A stretch of DNA of 10,563 nucleotides from positions 1 to 10,563 of the forward strand of contig JAAYZH010000241.1 in the NCBI GenBank assembly GCA_012514965.1. Direction: 5' to 3'. The notes beneath the pieces were generated by a model. That model saw only the letters and a list, made by a program, of their open reading frames with translations, was not told the DNA's origin and searched no databases. The translations under genes and the position numbers were made by a program. Shown here one piece after another: positions 1 to 7,824 of the stretch; the first letter of the stretch is position 1; each line of letters begins with the position of its first letter. Source of the DNA: Clostridiaceae bacterium (GTDB lineage: Bacteria; Bacillota; Clostridia; Saccharofermentanales; Fastidiosipilaceae).

Positions 1-2
1 AC

Positions 3-1940
3 GAGAGTATAGGGAATCTGGAAGCCTTCACAGCTTTGCTGGGCGAAAAACGTCAGCTCCTATACTACGGGAAGGTTACAGACCCTCTGACACCCACTGC
101 CGCGCCCACAGCAGCCGTTACACCTCTTCCGGGCACGACCATGCCCGTCAATCCGGCACCGGTTCGGCGCGTCCCGAGGCAGAGTGAGTTGACTGCCGAA
201 GCGCAAGCCATCTCAAAGGAGATCCTGGAAGCCTATGGCATAGAGCTGAACACCAGCGATGTTACAAGTCTCTTGTCCTACAGTGACACGATTTACGAAG
301 CCTTTCAACAGCATACGCTGGCGATTGCTGAGCTGATCATGGCCGGGAATCACGATTCGCTGACTCTTTTGATTGACATAACCAGTCGCGTAAACGAACT
401 GGTGGCCAATAACACTTTTTACCAGAACGAGTACAGCTTGATAGCGACTTTTTTGAGACAGTTCCTCCAGGCAAATATGGTCTATGACGCAGCCGCTACA
501 AGAGCGGCTCGCGAAGCCGTTTCAGCTCAGGTCAAGGCGAATCCGGTCCTGATTCCCACAGGTACAAGGCTTGTCGCGGCCGGGGAACGCCTGACGGAGA
601 CGCAGTATCAGAATTTAATTGATCTGGATCTGGTCAACACCGGCGAAATCAACAGCGGCATGCTGATCTCGCTTATGGCGCTCTATGTTCTGATTATGGC
701 GATGCTGTGGATCTATTTCCGCTACTATGCCAAGCAGCAGTTGCGTTCGGGCAAAGACTGGCTGATCGCCATGACGACAGTCGTCTTTGTAATTTTCATC
801 TCGGCTTATTTGGCGAAGTTATCGCCCCTCCTAATTCCGGTCTATTTTGTGGCCATCGTATTAAGCACCTACTTTGGCTTGCGCACTTCGCTGGTTATCA
901 CTTCCATGCTGATTTTGCTGCTCTACCCGATTACTTCGCTGAATTCGCAGTTTTTCTTTGTCGGTATTATGGGTTCGTGGGCGGCAGCGCTGATCACCGC
1001 CAGTCAACGCAAGAATCGCAATTATGTTGCGATAATTATTGGTACGACGCTCGTCGTCTTTGCGTCTTCTGTGCTCTATTCCACTATGACGCAGACCGAT
1101 ACGGCCTCCATGCTTGAGAACGCGGGTTTCGCCACCTTGTCAGGTGCCTTATCAGCGGTTTTGGCCATTGGCCTTTCTCCGATCTTCGACCTCTTGATCA
1201 GCTCGATCTCACCGGTCAAGCTAATTCACCTTTCTGAGCCCAGCCAGCCGTTGCTGCGAAGACTTTTCCTTGAGGCACCGGGCACCTATCAGCACTCTAT
1301 GATGGTTGCGAATCTGGCCGAGTCCGCTGCTGAGCGGATCGAGGCAAATGCTCTGCTGGTGCGCGTCGGCGCTTATTACCACGATATTGGCAAAACCTGG
1401 AACCCACAAATGTTTACCGAAAATCAGCAGGGTTTCAATCCTCACTCACTCCTCAGCACGGAAGAGAGCGTACGCGTGATTTTCCGCCACGTAACAGCCG
1501 GTGAAGAACTTGCCCGCCGTTATCGACTCCCGCAGGAAATTATCAATTTTATCAGCACGCATCACGGCACAACTGTGTTATCGTATTTCTACTCACAAGC
1601 CTGTGAACAGGCGAAGGCCAAAGGCCTGCCTCAACCGTCACCTTCAGACTTCACCTACCCGGGCCAGATCCCGATGTCACGCGAGACCGGACTATTTATG
1701 CTCGCTGACACTACGGAAGCTGCTATGAAGTCTGCCGGTGTTACACACCTGGACGCAGCCGAAAAACTCATTCGCAAGCTGGTCAGAGCGAAAATGGATC
1801 AGGATCAGCTGGTGAATTCCGGCTTGTCTTTCCACGATGTTGAAGAAATCATTCAAGCCTTTCTGCAGGTTTATGCAGGACAGTTCCACGAAAGGATAAA
1901 ATACCCTGATGCACATCCAGTTCCTGAATCAACAAAATAA
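3..1940 (+). CDS. pgpH: PgpH-type 7TM-HD cyclic-di-AMP phosphodiesterase, 5' end outside window
   Basis: This is a membrane phosphodiesterase of the 7TMR-HD family, which hydrolyses c-di-AMP to pApA in Gram-positive bacteria. The reading frame is open to the left edge (from the GAG codon at 3), so the N-terminus is missing; a TTG at 36 is not a credible start. The order seen is: an extracellular 7TMR-HDED part (to about 656), about seven hydrophobic segments (about 657-1203), then a cytoplasmic HD domain (about 1260-1900). Metal-ligand candidates are His at 1293, the His-Asp pair at 1380-1385, His at 1488, the His-His pair at 1560-1565 and Asp at 1707. This order and spacing are as in PgpH, so the enzyme looks intact. 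The 3' end overlaps the next gene by 32 bp, indicating a co-translated operon. The family assignment is firm; activity is inferred from the conserved residues. Confidence 0.93.
   Translation, partial: ESIGNLEAFTALLGEKRQLLYYGKVTDPLTPTAAPTAAVTPLPGTTMPVNPAPVRRVPRQSELTAEAQAISKEILEAYGIELNTSDVTSLLSYSDTIYEAFQQHTLAIAELIMAGNHDSLTLLIDITSRVNELVANNTFYQNEYSLIATFLRQFLQANMVYDAAATRAAREAVSAQVKANPVLIPTGTRLVAAGERLTETQYQNLIDLDLVNTGEINSGMLISLMALYVLIMAMLWIYFRYYAKQQLRSGKDWLIAMTTVVFVIFISAYLAKLSPLLIPVYFVAIVLSTYFGLRTSLVITSMLILLLYPITSLNSQFFFVGIMGSWAAALITASQRKNRNYVAIIIGTTLVVFASSVLYSTMTQTDTASMLENAGFATLSGALSAVLAIGLSPIFDLLISSISPVKLIHLSEPSQPLLRRLFLEAPGTYQHSMMVANLAESAAERIEANALLVRVGAYYHDIGKTWNPQMFTENQQGFNPHSLLSTEESVRVIFRHVTAGEELARRYRLPQEIINFISTHHGTTVLSYFYSQACEQAKAKGLPQPSPSDFTYPGQIPMSRETGLFMLADTTEAAMKSAGVTHLDAAEKLIRKLVRAKMDQDQLVNSGLSFHDVEEIIQAFLQVYAGQFHERIKYPDAHPVPESTK
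1891..1896 (+). promoter_or_regulatory. Ribosome binding site for ybeY-era
   Basis: AAAGGA lies 12 nt before the ATG at 1909, inside the end of pgpH. It supports that start and implies translational coupling through the 32-bp overlap. Confidence 0.55.
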
Positions 1941-3513
1941 GTTCCTTGTTAGCGAGGCAGAAGCTGCCATCACCGCTTGCCTTGAACAGGCCTTCTCACG
2001 TTCGGCACTGGCCCGCGCGTCCGAATCATCCTTTACCCCTCAGGTCAATGTCAGTTTTGTCAGCGAAGCCGTTATGCGCGCGACTAACCGCGATACCCGC
2101 GACATTCCTAAAGTGACCGACGTATTATCTTTTCCCATGCTCGAAATGCTAAACGGCGAGCCGGTGAATCCTTTGCAAGAAGCGGACTTCCATCCGGACT
2201 TCGATGCCTATGGCGAAAACGAGAAGGAGAGTGGAGAGGACGAGGAGGTTTCTCAAGATTCCGAAGACACCCTGCCCTTGATTCTCGAACTCGGCGATAT
2301 TATGATCTGCCCTGCCAGAGCCGCTGAACAGGCTGAGAACTACGGACACAGTTTATTGCGGGAGCTGAGCTTCCTCGCCCTGCACGGCTGCCTGCATCTT
2401 TTGGGCTATGACCACGAGCAGGGAGACACAGAAGAAGCTGTCATGTTCGCGCTGCAAGAAGAGATCCTCACAGAGTGCGGCATTACGCGTGACCTCAACG
2501 ATGTCGTCGGAGCAACTTTGCTCGAAGACGATGAGAACATGATTTCCATGGCGACGGCCGAGCAGAATCTACCTGAGAATTTCCGTTCCGGTTTTGTCGC
2601 TATTGTGGGGCGGCCAAACTCCGGCAAATCCACCTTGCTCAACCGTCTCAGCGGCGATGAACTGGCCATCACTTCACCGAAGGCTCAGACCACCCGCCAC
2701 AATATCCGCACTGTACTCGATGACGGACACAGCCAGATTATTTTCGTCGATACACCGGGTATCCATCGTTCACACACGAAGCTGGACCGCTATATGACCG
2801 ATTCCGCGTGGTTTGCTTTGCAAGACGCCGATCTTGGCTTGCTGCTTGTCGACCCAGCTAAGGGCTTCATCAGCGCGGTAGAGCGTGTCTGCTGCCAAAA
2901 AGCCGAAGAACTAGGGGTTCCGCTGATTCTGCTCTTGACTAAAACGGACTCGATGACAAAAGAAGAGCTGCTTCCGGTGATCCAGCGCTTCAGCAATTTC
3001 TATGCTTTTGCTGACATTATCCCTGTCTCTGCCCTGCGTGATGATAATATCGACCTTGTCATGGCGAGAATTCGTGAGATTCTCCCAGTGGGCCCGCGGT
3101 ACTATAGTCCTGAGGCTTACACGGATCAGACCGAGCGGGCTTTGGCCGCCGAGTATATCCGTGAACAGCTCCTGCGTTTTACGCATCAGGAGATCCCGCA
3201 CTATGCGGCTGTTGAAATCGAGGCATTTAAAGAGGTCTTCGCCGAGGACGGCGAGAGGACTCTGGTTCGGATTATGGCTTCGATCATCACCGAAAAGGGT
3301 TCGCACAAAGGCATCATTATCGGCAAGGATGGACAGAGCCTCAAGCGTATCGGCCAGGCCGCCCGCATCAAGCTCGAAACGCTTCTGGATTGTAAGGTTT
3401 ATCTGGAAATTCACGTCAAGGTGCGCAAAGACTGGCAGAATCAGGAAGCCATCCTTAATAGCCTAGGCTATGTCAAAGGCAAGGCCGGCCCTTCTTCCGA
3501 CGATATTCTTTAG
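1909..3513 (+). CDS. ybeY-era: YbeY-Era fusion: rRNA-processing endoribonuclease joined to ribosome-assembly GTPase
   Basis: One uninterrupted 534-residue ORF carries two proteins normally encoded separately. Residues 1-190 are YbeY, a metal-dependent endoribonuclease of 16S rRNA maturation and ribosome quality control: TDVLSFP at 70-76, LGD at 128-130, and the metal motif HGxLHLxGYDH at 159-169. Between the first two motifs lies an unusually acidic stretch (about 98-120). A linker of about 35 residues (191-225) leads to Era: P-loop GRPNSGKS at 234-241, switch region TTRH at 261-264, DTPG at 281-284, TKTD at 344-347 (Era usually has NKxD), SAL at 374-376, and a C-terminal KH domain with GKDG at 472-475 that binds the 3' end of 16S rRNA in characterised Era proteins. 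The two partners act on the same rRNA end, so the fusion makes functional sense. An internal ATG at residue 211 or 214 could in principle give free Era, but no strong ribosome binding site precedes it. Both domain assignments are firm. Confidence 0.95.
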   Translation: MHIQFLNQQNKFLVSEAEAAITACLEQAFSRSALARASESSFTPQVNVSFVSEAVMRATNRDTRDIPKVTDVLSFPMLEMLNGEPVNPLQEADFHPDFDAYGENEKESGEDEEVSQDSEDTLPLILELGDIMICPARAAEQAENYGHSLLRELSFLALHGCLHLLGYDHEQGDTEEAVMFALQEEILTECGITRDLNDVVGATLLEDDENMISMATAEQNLPENFRSGFVAIVGRPNSGKSTLLNRLSGDELAITSPKAQTTRHNIRTVLDDGHSQIIFVDTPGIHRSHTKLDRYMTDSAWFALQDADLGLLLVDPAKGFISAVERVCCQKAEELGVPLILLLTKTDSMTKEELLPVIQRFSNFYAFADIIPVSALRDDNIDLVMARIREILPVGPRYYSPEAYTDQTERALAAEYIREQLLRFTHQEIPHYAAVEIEAFKEVFAEDGERTLVRIMASIITEKGSHKGIIIGKDGQSLKRIGQAARIKLETLLDCKVYLEIHVKVRKDWQNQEAILNSLGYVKGKAGPSSDDIL

Positions 3514-3528
3514 TCTCGGGCCGCAGCG

Positions 3529-4320
3529 ATGGGACACATCAAAGTCAGAGGCATTATCCTTCGCCTGGTTAATTTCAAGGATTACGACCGTTATTTAAGC
3601 ATCCTGACACAAGATTTCGGGGTGCTTTCGGTCTTTGCCAAAGGCATTCGCCGCTCGACCAACCGCCTGGGCAGCCGCTGCCAGCTGTTTTCCTTTGCCG
3701 ATTTCGAGTTGTTTGAGAGCAAAGGCCGTTACTCGATCGATGGCGTGGAGACCGTCAGCAGCTTCAGTAAGCTGCAGGGGGATCTGCTGCGCTTGTCTGC
3801 CGCTTCGCAACTGGCGGAGATTATCCTTGACAATGCCAACGAGCAGCAGGGCAGTGATCAGCTCTATGCGCTGTTCGTTCGCGCCTGCTACGAACTCGAT
3901 TTAGGGCGCAAAGATCCTTTTCTGATTACTTGGGCAGCTGAAATGAAGTTGATGAATCTGCTGGGGTTTCAGCCGCAGCTGGCTGAATGCCGAAGTTGTG
4001 AGAGCCCGATTGAAGAAGATGGAGAAGTGTATTTTGACTACCACAACGCAGCTGTCTACTGCAGGCGGCATGGTCTGGTGAAGTTCGAAGAGTTTCGTTC
4101 GAATACAGCGAAAATCAGCCTCGCGCTCCTCCGAGCCCTGCGCTTCCTTGCCGACTGTCCGCTCGAGCGCAGCTTTTCTTTTGACGCAGCTCCGGAGCTG
4201 ATTGAAGAACTCGGCATGTTTACATTGCGATTCGTCGAGGCTCGTCTGGACAAGCGCTATGATAAATTCAGTTTTTTCCGGGATTTTGGCCTTCCGCCAA
4301 AAGAGCCTTCAGCTCCTTGA
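3529..4320 (+). CDS. recO: DNA repair protein RecO
   Basis: RecO acts in the RecFOR pathway, helping load RecA onto SSB-coated single-stranded DNA and promoting annealing. The 263-residue product begins with the family's typical OB-fold sequence (residues 1-80, with GIILR near the N-terminus and a basic KGIRRSTNRLG segment at 39-49), followed by the helical domain. A zinc-finger candidate is formed by C154 and C157 with C178 and H181. This is CxxC plus CxxH, where many homologues have four cysteines. The ATG is 15 nt after the ybeY-era stop and no clear Shine-Dalgarno sequence precedes it, so translation probably depends on coupling. era-recO adjacency is common in Firmicutes. The last 53 bp are also coding on the other strand, where the convergent helicase gene ends. 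No terminator is visible after the stop. Confidence 0.93.
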   Translation: MGHIKVRGIILRLVNFKDYDRYLSILTQDFGVLSVFAKGIRRSTNRLGSRCQLFSFADFELFESKGRYSIDGVETVSSFSKLQGDLLRLSAASQLAEIILDNANEQQGSDQLYALFVRACYELDLGRKDPFLITWAAEMKLMNLLGFQPQLAECRSCESPIEEDGEVYFDYHNAAVYCRRHGLVKFEEFRSNTAKISLALLRALRFLADCPLERSFSFDAAPELIEELGMFTLRFVEARLDKRYDKFSFFRDFGLPPKEPSAP

Positions 4321-6838
4321 GACTTTTCGCCTCCGTAATTTCCCACTCATCAGGCAAGAGCTCGCGGTAAGCGGGCGTTCCATAGCGCTGATCCAGCAAG
4401 AGCAGGAAGCCCTGGTCTTCTTCAGAACGAATCAGGCGGCCCGCAGCCTGCAGAACCTTGTTCAATCCGGGATAGAGATAGGCGAAGAGAAAACCGCCCT
4501 GATAGACCTCGTCGTAGTATTCGCGCATGATGTTGCGCTCGGGACTTAGTTGCGGCAAGCCTACTCCGACAATGGTGACTCCCGATAATTTGTCACCGAC
4601 CAGGTCAATGCCTTCGCCGAAAATTCCGCCCAAAACCGCTACGCCAATGACCGTTTCGCCCCTGTCCGGGTGGTCAAAGGCCTTGAGAAAGTGTTCTCTG
4701 CTGAGGAGATTCATGTGACGGCTCTGGATTTGCCAACGAATGTTTTGGCCGGACAGCATCTTCTCCAGCAACGGCATAATCTGTTCAAGATAGGCAAAGG
4801 ACGGAAAGAAGACAAACTGCTGTCCTCGCTTCAATAAGATGGCCAAAGCGATCGCCTTCGCCAAGTCTGCGGCGGATTCACCGCGCTTCTTGTAAATCGT
4901 CGAGATAAAGTCCCCCACGATGACCTGCAGGTTTTCCGGCGGAAATGGCGATGGCAGCAGGAGTGTGTCCGGACGGTTGTCCCGGGCACGGCCGCAGAAA
5001 TTCACGCTAAAGTACGATACGGGACTCAATGTCGCTGAGAAAAATACACAGGCATGCTTATTGATGTAAGTTTTGCTGAGCATCTCAGAGACATCCAGAC
5101 AGATCAGGCGAATGGCGAGCCCCTTGGGTGAGACTCTGGCACAGGCGATGTAGGAGGGAGACCAAAACTCATCGACTATTCTTAGGAAGAACTTTGCGGT
5201 GCCGATCAGCTCTACGAGTTTGCGGCGGTGCCGCGCGTCCTGAAAATGCTCGATCTCCTCGCGCATGTGCTGCATCCAGGGCAACAGGAGGGCCGCCAGC
5301 TCGCGCAGGGGGACGTTGATGGCCCGGAACTTGTCCTGGGTCAATACGCGCATGTCCTGCCCTTCCGGAGCCTTCTCGAGCTCATCCCAGCCATCCTTGC
5401 CGCCCTCTATCGCAGTCTGCAAAGCCAGGAAATACTCGCAGAGCGGAGCCGTCAGTCTGGCCGAGCGTGAATGCTCGGAAGGGAAGAGCGACTGCAGCAA
5501 GAAGAAGTCAGCACCGTCCAAGGTAGCCGAGTACATTTCACGCGAACGGTCGACCAAGTTATGCGCCTCGTCCACCAGGAGTATGTGTTGAGAGGTTCCG
5601 ACACCAAAAAAACGTTCCAGCTGGATTCTGGGATCAAAGGCATGGTTGTAGTCGCCGATGATGACATCACAGGCCAAAGCCAGATCCAGACTGAGTTCGA
5701 AGGGACAGACCTGGCGGCTCTCTCCTGCAGCCATGATCAGGGACGCGTTGAGCTCCTGCACAGGCCAAAGATCCCGCAAAGCATCCGGGAGATGATCATA
5801 GTAATGGACTGCATAAGGACAGAGCGCGGTATCGCAGTAGAGCTCGGGAGCAAGACACATGCTTTCTTTCGCCTGCAGTGTAATGGAACGCAGAAGCAGT
5901 CCGGATTCTCTGCGCATATCCTGCAGAGCTTGTTCCGCGGCGCGCCTGGTGGATGTTTTGGCCGTTAAGTAGAAGACATGCTCAAACGCAGGTTTCAGAA
6001 GCTGCTTAATGGCAGGGAAAAGCACAGACATCGTTTTGCCCGTACCAGTCGGCGCTTGCGCAAGCAAGGGAGTCAGGCGGCTGATGCTCTCATAGACTTG
6101 ATGAATTAGCTCAGCCTGCCCGTCGCGCAGCTTCGAGTAGGGGAAACGCAGCTCGCGAATCGATTCATTGCGCTTCTCCAGCCAATCGGCCAAATTCCGG
6201 GCCTGGGTCAGATAGACCAGACAGGTTTCCCTAAACCAGTCCTCTAAGTCGCTCCAGCTGTCTTCTCGCAGCTTAAAGGCCGCATCCAGCGTTTCGGCGG
6301 AAACATAGGCCAAGGCGTACGGCACGACAGAAGGCGGGTCCGCGCCCTGCTTACTTTGCTCAGACCAATACATGTAAGAATAAAGCTTGGCCTGGAGCCA
6401 GTGCATTTCTTCGCCGTTTTCGGGCACCTGATCGAGCGGGCCAGCAACGGTTTTCACCTCAATAATAAAGGGATTGTCCGGTTCGTTATCAAAGTGACGA
6501 AAACTCACTGCCCGTTTATCCGCGGAAGGCTTCAGCAGAACGTCGGCCCGTCCATTGACCTCCATGCCGGTAATCGCGTTGCCCGCCAGCTGAGCAGCTC
6601 TGGCAGCAGCTCCATCCTCTTCCTGCCAAATATGTTTCAGTGAATACTCATGCTCTACCTCGAAGTGCAGGAATTCCTCCCGCAAACCGGCCGCGAAGGC
6701 CTGGTGCGTGCGAGTACCGGTAAGCCCGCTAAGCTGATGGTAACTCAAGATACTCAAGCCGCCCGAACGATAGACCGTCTCGACAAGCTGGCGGGCACCT
6801 ATGCGAATGATGCTTTTGTCATCGGGATTTTTTGCCAA
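4268..6838 (-). CDS. PD-(D/E)XK nuclease fused to XPD/DinG-like iron-sulfur DNA helicase
   Basis: This 856-residue superfamily 2 helicase of the Rad3/XPD/DinG type carries an N-terminal nuclease domain. Residues about 85-160 show a RecB/Cas4-like nuclease signature: D99, the pair E127 and K129 in an IIEVKT context, and Q149 followed by Y153 and Y155. Helicase motif I APTGTGKT is at 262-269, the DEAH box at 423-426, and motif VI QAAGRLIR at 797-804. Four cysteines between motifs I and II (C328, C335, C340, C378) are placed as in the iron-sulfur domain of XPD-like helicases. Comparable nuclease-helicase proteins occur widely in Firmicutes and are presumed to act in DNA repair; the substrate is unknown. 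Start chosen: TTG at 6836-6838, because AGAGGA lies 6 nt upstream. The gene is divergent from the zinc-ribbon gene and its 3' end overlaps recO. Domain calls are firm; the role is inferred. Confidence 0.9.
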   Translation of the reverse strand: MAKNPDDKSIIRIGARQLVETVYRSGGLSILSYHQLSGLTGTRTHQAFAAGLREEFLHFEVEHEYSLKHIWQEEDGAAARAAQLAGNAITGMEVNGRADVLLKPSADKRAVSFRHFDNEPDNPFIIEVKTVAGPLDQVPENGEEMHWLQAKLYSYMYWSEQSKQGADPPSVVPYALAYVSAETLDAAFKLREDSWSDLEDWFRETCLVYLTQARNLADWLEKRNESIRELRFPYSKLRDGQAELIHQVYESISRLTPLLAQAPTGTGKTMSVLFPAIKQLLKPAFEHVFYLTAKTSTRRAAEQALQDMRRESGLLLRSITLQAKESMCLAPELYCDTALCPYAVHYYDHLPDALRDLWPVQELNASLIMAAGESRQVCPFELSLDLALACDVIIGDYNHAFDPRIQLERFFGVGTSQHILLVDEAHNLVDRSREMYSATLDGADFFLLQSLFPSEHSRSARLTAPLCEYFLALQTAIEGGKDGWDELEKAPEGQDMRVLTQDKFRAINVPLRELAALLLPWMQHMREEIEHFQDARHRRKLVELIGTAKFFLRIVDEFWSPSYIACARVSPKGLAIRLICLDVSEMLSKTYINKHACVFFSATLSPVSYFSVNFCGRARDNRPDTLLLPSPFPPENLQVIVGDFISTIYKKRGESAADLAKAIALAILLKRGQQFVFFPSFAYLEQIMPLLEKMLSGQNIRWQIQSRHMNLLSREHFLKAFDHPDRGETVIGVAVLGGIFGEGIDLVGDKLSGVTIVGVGLPQLSPERNIMREYYDEVYQGGFLFAYLYPGLNKVLQAAGRLIRSEEDQGFLLLLDQRYGTPAYRELLPDEWEITEAKSLKELKALLAEGQNPGKN

Positions 6839-6844
6839 AGTAAT

Positions 6845-6850
6845 TCCTCT
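6845..6850 (-). promoter_or_regulatory. Ribosome binding site for the nuclease-helicase gene (decides a TTG start)
   Basis: On the - strand AGAGGA sits 6 nt before TTG at 6838. No ATG lies nearby with comparable support, so the TTG is the likely start. Confidence 0.7.
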
Positions 6851-6886
6851 ATATTCGTACTAGACGCTGGTGAAAGGACCAAATTC

Positions 6887-6947
6887 AAATCAGGCTTGTC
6901 TTTCTACTTTACCACATGGCTGTGTAGGACTGGTAAAAATCAGGCTT
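6887..6947. repeat. Pair of 11-bp direct repeats flanking a 7-bp inverted repeat in a divergent promoter region
   Basis: AAATCAGGCTT occurs at 6887-6897 and again at 6937-6947, exactly 50 bp apart. Between them an inverted repeat, TTTACCA (6908-6914) and TGGTAAA (6931-6937), is separated by 16 nt. The arrangement lies in the spacer between the divergent helicase and zinc-ribbon genes, so it could be a regulator-binding region. No regulator is identifiable, and chance cannot be excluded. Confidence 0.4.
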
Positions 6948-7010
6948 TCGCTAGCACTTGCAAGAGATCATTAAGTTTTTGTGAAGCAAGTAGTGTCCGG
7001 ATTATTCCGC

Positions 7011-7016
7011 TATAAT
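7011..7016 (+). promoter_or_regulatory. Consensus -10 box of the zinc-ribbon gene promoter
   Basis: A perfect TATAAT lies 59 bp before the ATG at 7076. No good -35 hexamer is present at 16-18 bp spacing (the sequence there is AAGTAG), so either an activator helps or the promoter is weak. The predicted leader is about 50 nt. Confidence 0.55.
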
Positions 7017-7060
7017 GATATTTAAAGACGTAAATGGGAGCCTCAAGCTTCTACTATTTC

Positions 7061-7066
7061 AGGAGG
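7061..7066 (+). promoter_or_regulatory. Shine-Dalgarno AGGAGG setting the start of the zinc-ribbon gene
   Basis: A perfect AGGAGG lies 9 nt before the ATG at 7076. It rules out the longer reading from the in-frame TTG/ATG-like codon at 7034, which would add 14 non-homologous residues in front of the zinc ribbon. Confidence 0.85.
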
Positions 7067-7075
7067 AAACGAATT

Positions 7076-7801
7076 ATGCAGTTTTGTACAAATTGCGGTA
7101 GCAAGATCGCTGATGGAACGGCAGTCTGCAGTTCCTGCGGCCAGCCGGTTGTGAATTACAGCCGAGCCGCTGAATCCGGCAGTAAGCCCGAAAATGCAGG
7201 CAACTGGGGCGGATCTGCTCAAGCTCAGTCAGCAGCGGGTGCTGCTTCACCGAGTGCAAACGGCGCGAATGGCGCGAATGGCACGAATCAACAGGGGCCG
7301 GAATCAAACACGCAATCTGCTAATGGCGGCTACCAGCAAGCCTCGAACGGTTACACGCTCCACACCAATAACAGCTACCAGCAGCCGGGCGGCCACCCTT
7401 ATGCGAATTATTCCTATCAGAACTCGCCAAATGGCGGCGCGGGCATGCCTCCTCCGAACGCCGGCGGCATTGTTCCACGCAGTCTCGCGGTGGCGATCAT
7501 CCTCACCATTGTCACTTGCGGGATTTACCAGTTGTACTGGCTCTATAAGCTGGATGAAGAAAGTGCCCAGCTAGCCGGTGAAGAACCCAGGGGCGCTATG
7601 ATTATCCTACTCGGCTTAGTTACCTGCGGAATCTATTTCCTGATCTGGTACTACCAGATGGGCAGCGACCGCATGCGCCGCCTGACCGGCAAGGACAACG
7701 GTCTCTTATATATTTTGCTCGGCTTGTTTAGTCTCGGCATTGTCACGGCTGCCTTGGTCCAGAGTGATCTCAATAACATGCTTGGCGGCAGCCCGCTCTA
7801 A
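7076..7801 (+). CDS. Zinc-ribbon protein with N/G/S/Q-rich linker and DUF4234-like membrane domain
   Basis: The 241-residue product has three parts. Residues 1-22 form a zinc ribbon with ligands C4, C7, C18 and C21 (two CxxC knuckles). Residues about 27-132 are a low-complexity, probably disordered linker rich in N, G, S, Q, A and Y, with a short NGA tandem repeat at 62-67. Residues about 134-233 are a membrane domain resembling DUF4234, with three hydrophobic segments (about 137-157, 174-192, 210-228). The first two segments are internally repeated: each contains TCGIY followed by an aromatic W-x-Y pattern. No signal peptide is present, so the ribbon is expected in the cytoplasm. The function of this architecture is not established. 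The gene is a single transcription unit with its own -10 box, strong ribosome binding site and terminator. The ATG at 7076 was chosen over the longer frame because of AGGAGG at 7061 and because the ribbon starts there. Confidence 0.88.
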   Translation: MQFCTNCGSKIADGTAVCSSCGQPVVNYSRAAESGSKPENAGNWGGSAQAQSAAGAASPSANGANGANGTNQQGPESNTQSANGGYQQASNGYTLHTNNSYQQPGGHPYANYSYQNSPNGGAGMPPPNAGGIVPRSLAVAIILTIVTCGIYQLYWLYKLDEESAQLAGEEPRGAMIILLGLVTCGIYFLIWYYQMGSDRMRRLTGKDNGLLYILLGLFSLGIVTAALVQSDLNNMLGGSPL

Positions 7802-7824
7802 GCCTGTACATGAGCTGTGTTTTT

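Noticed and set aside
36..41. TTG at 36 as the start of the first gene
   Set aside because: The frame is open to the window edge, no ribosome binding site precedes TTG, and PgpH proteins have more sequence N-terminal to this point.
2911..3414. 167-codon open frame on the - strand
   Set aside because: It lies entirely antisense to the Era part of the fusion, which has every expected motif; no ribosome binding site or recognisable product.
5471..5968. 165-codon + strand open frame
   Set aside because: Antisense shadow of the helicase iron-sulfur/DEAH region, without homology-like features.
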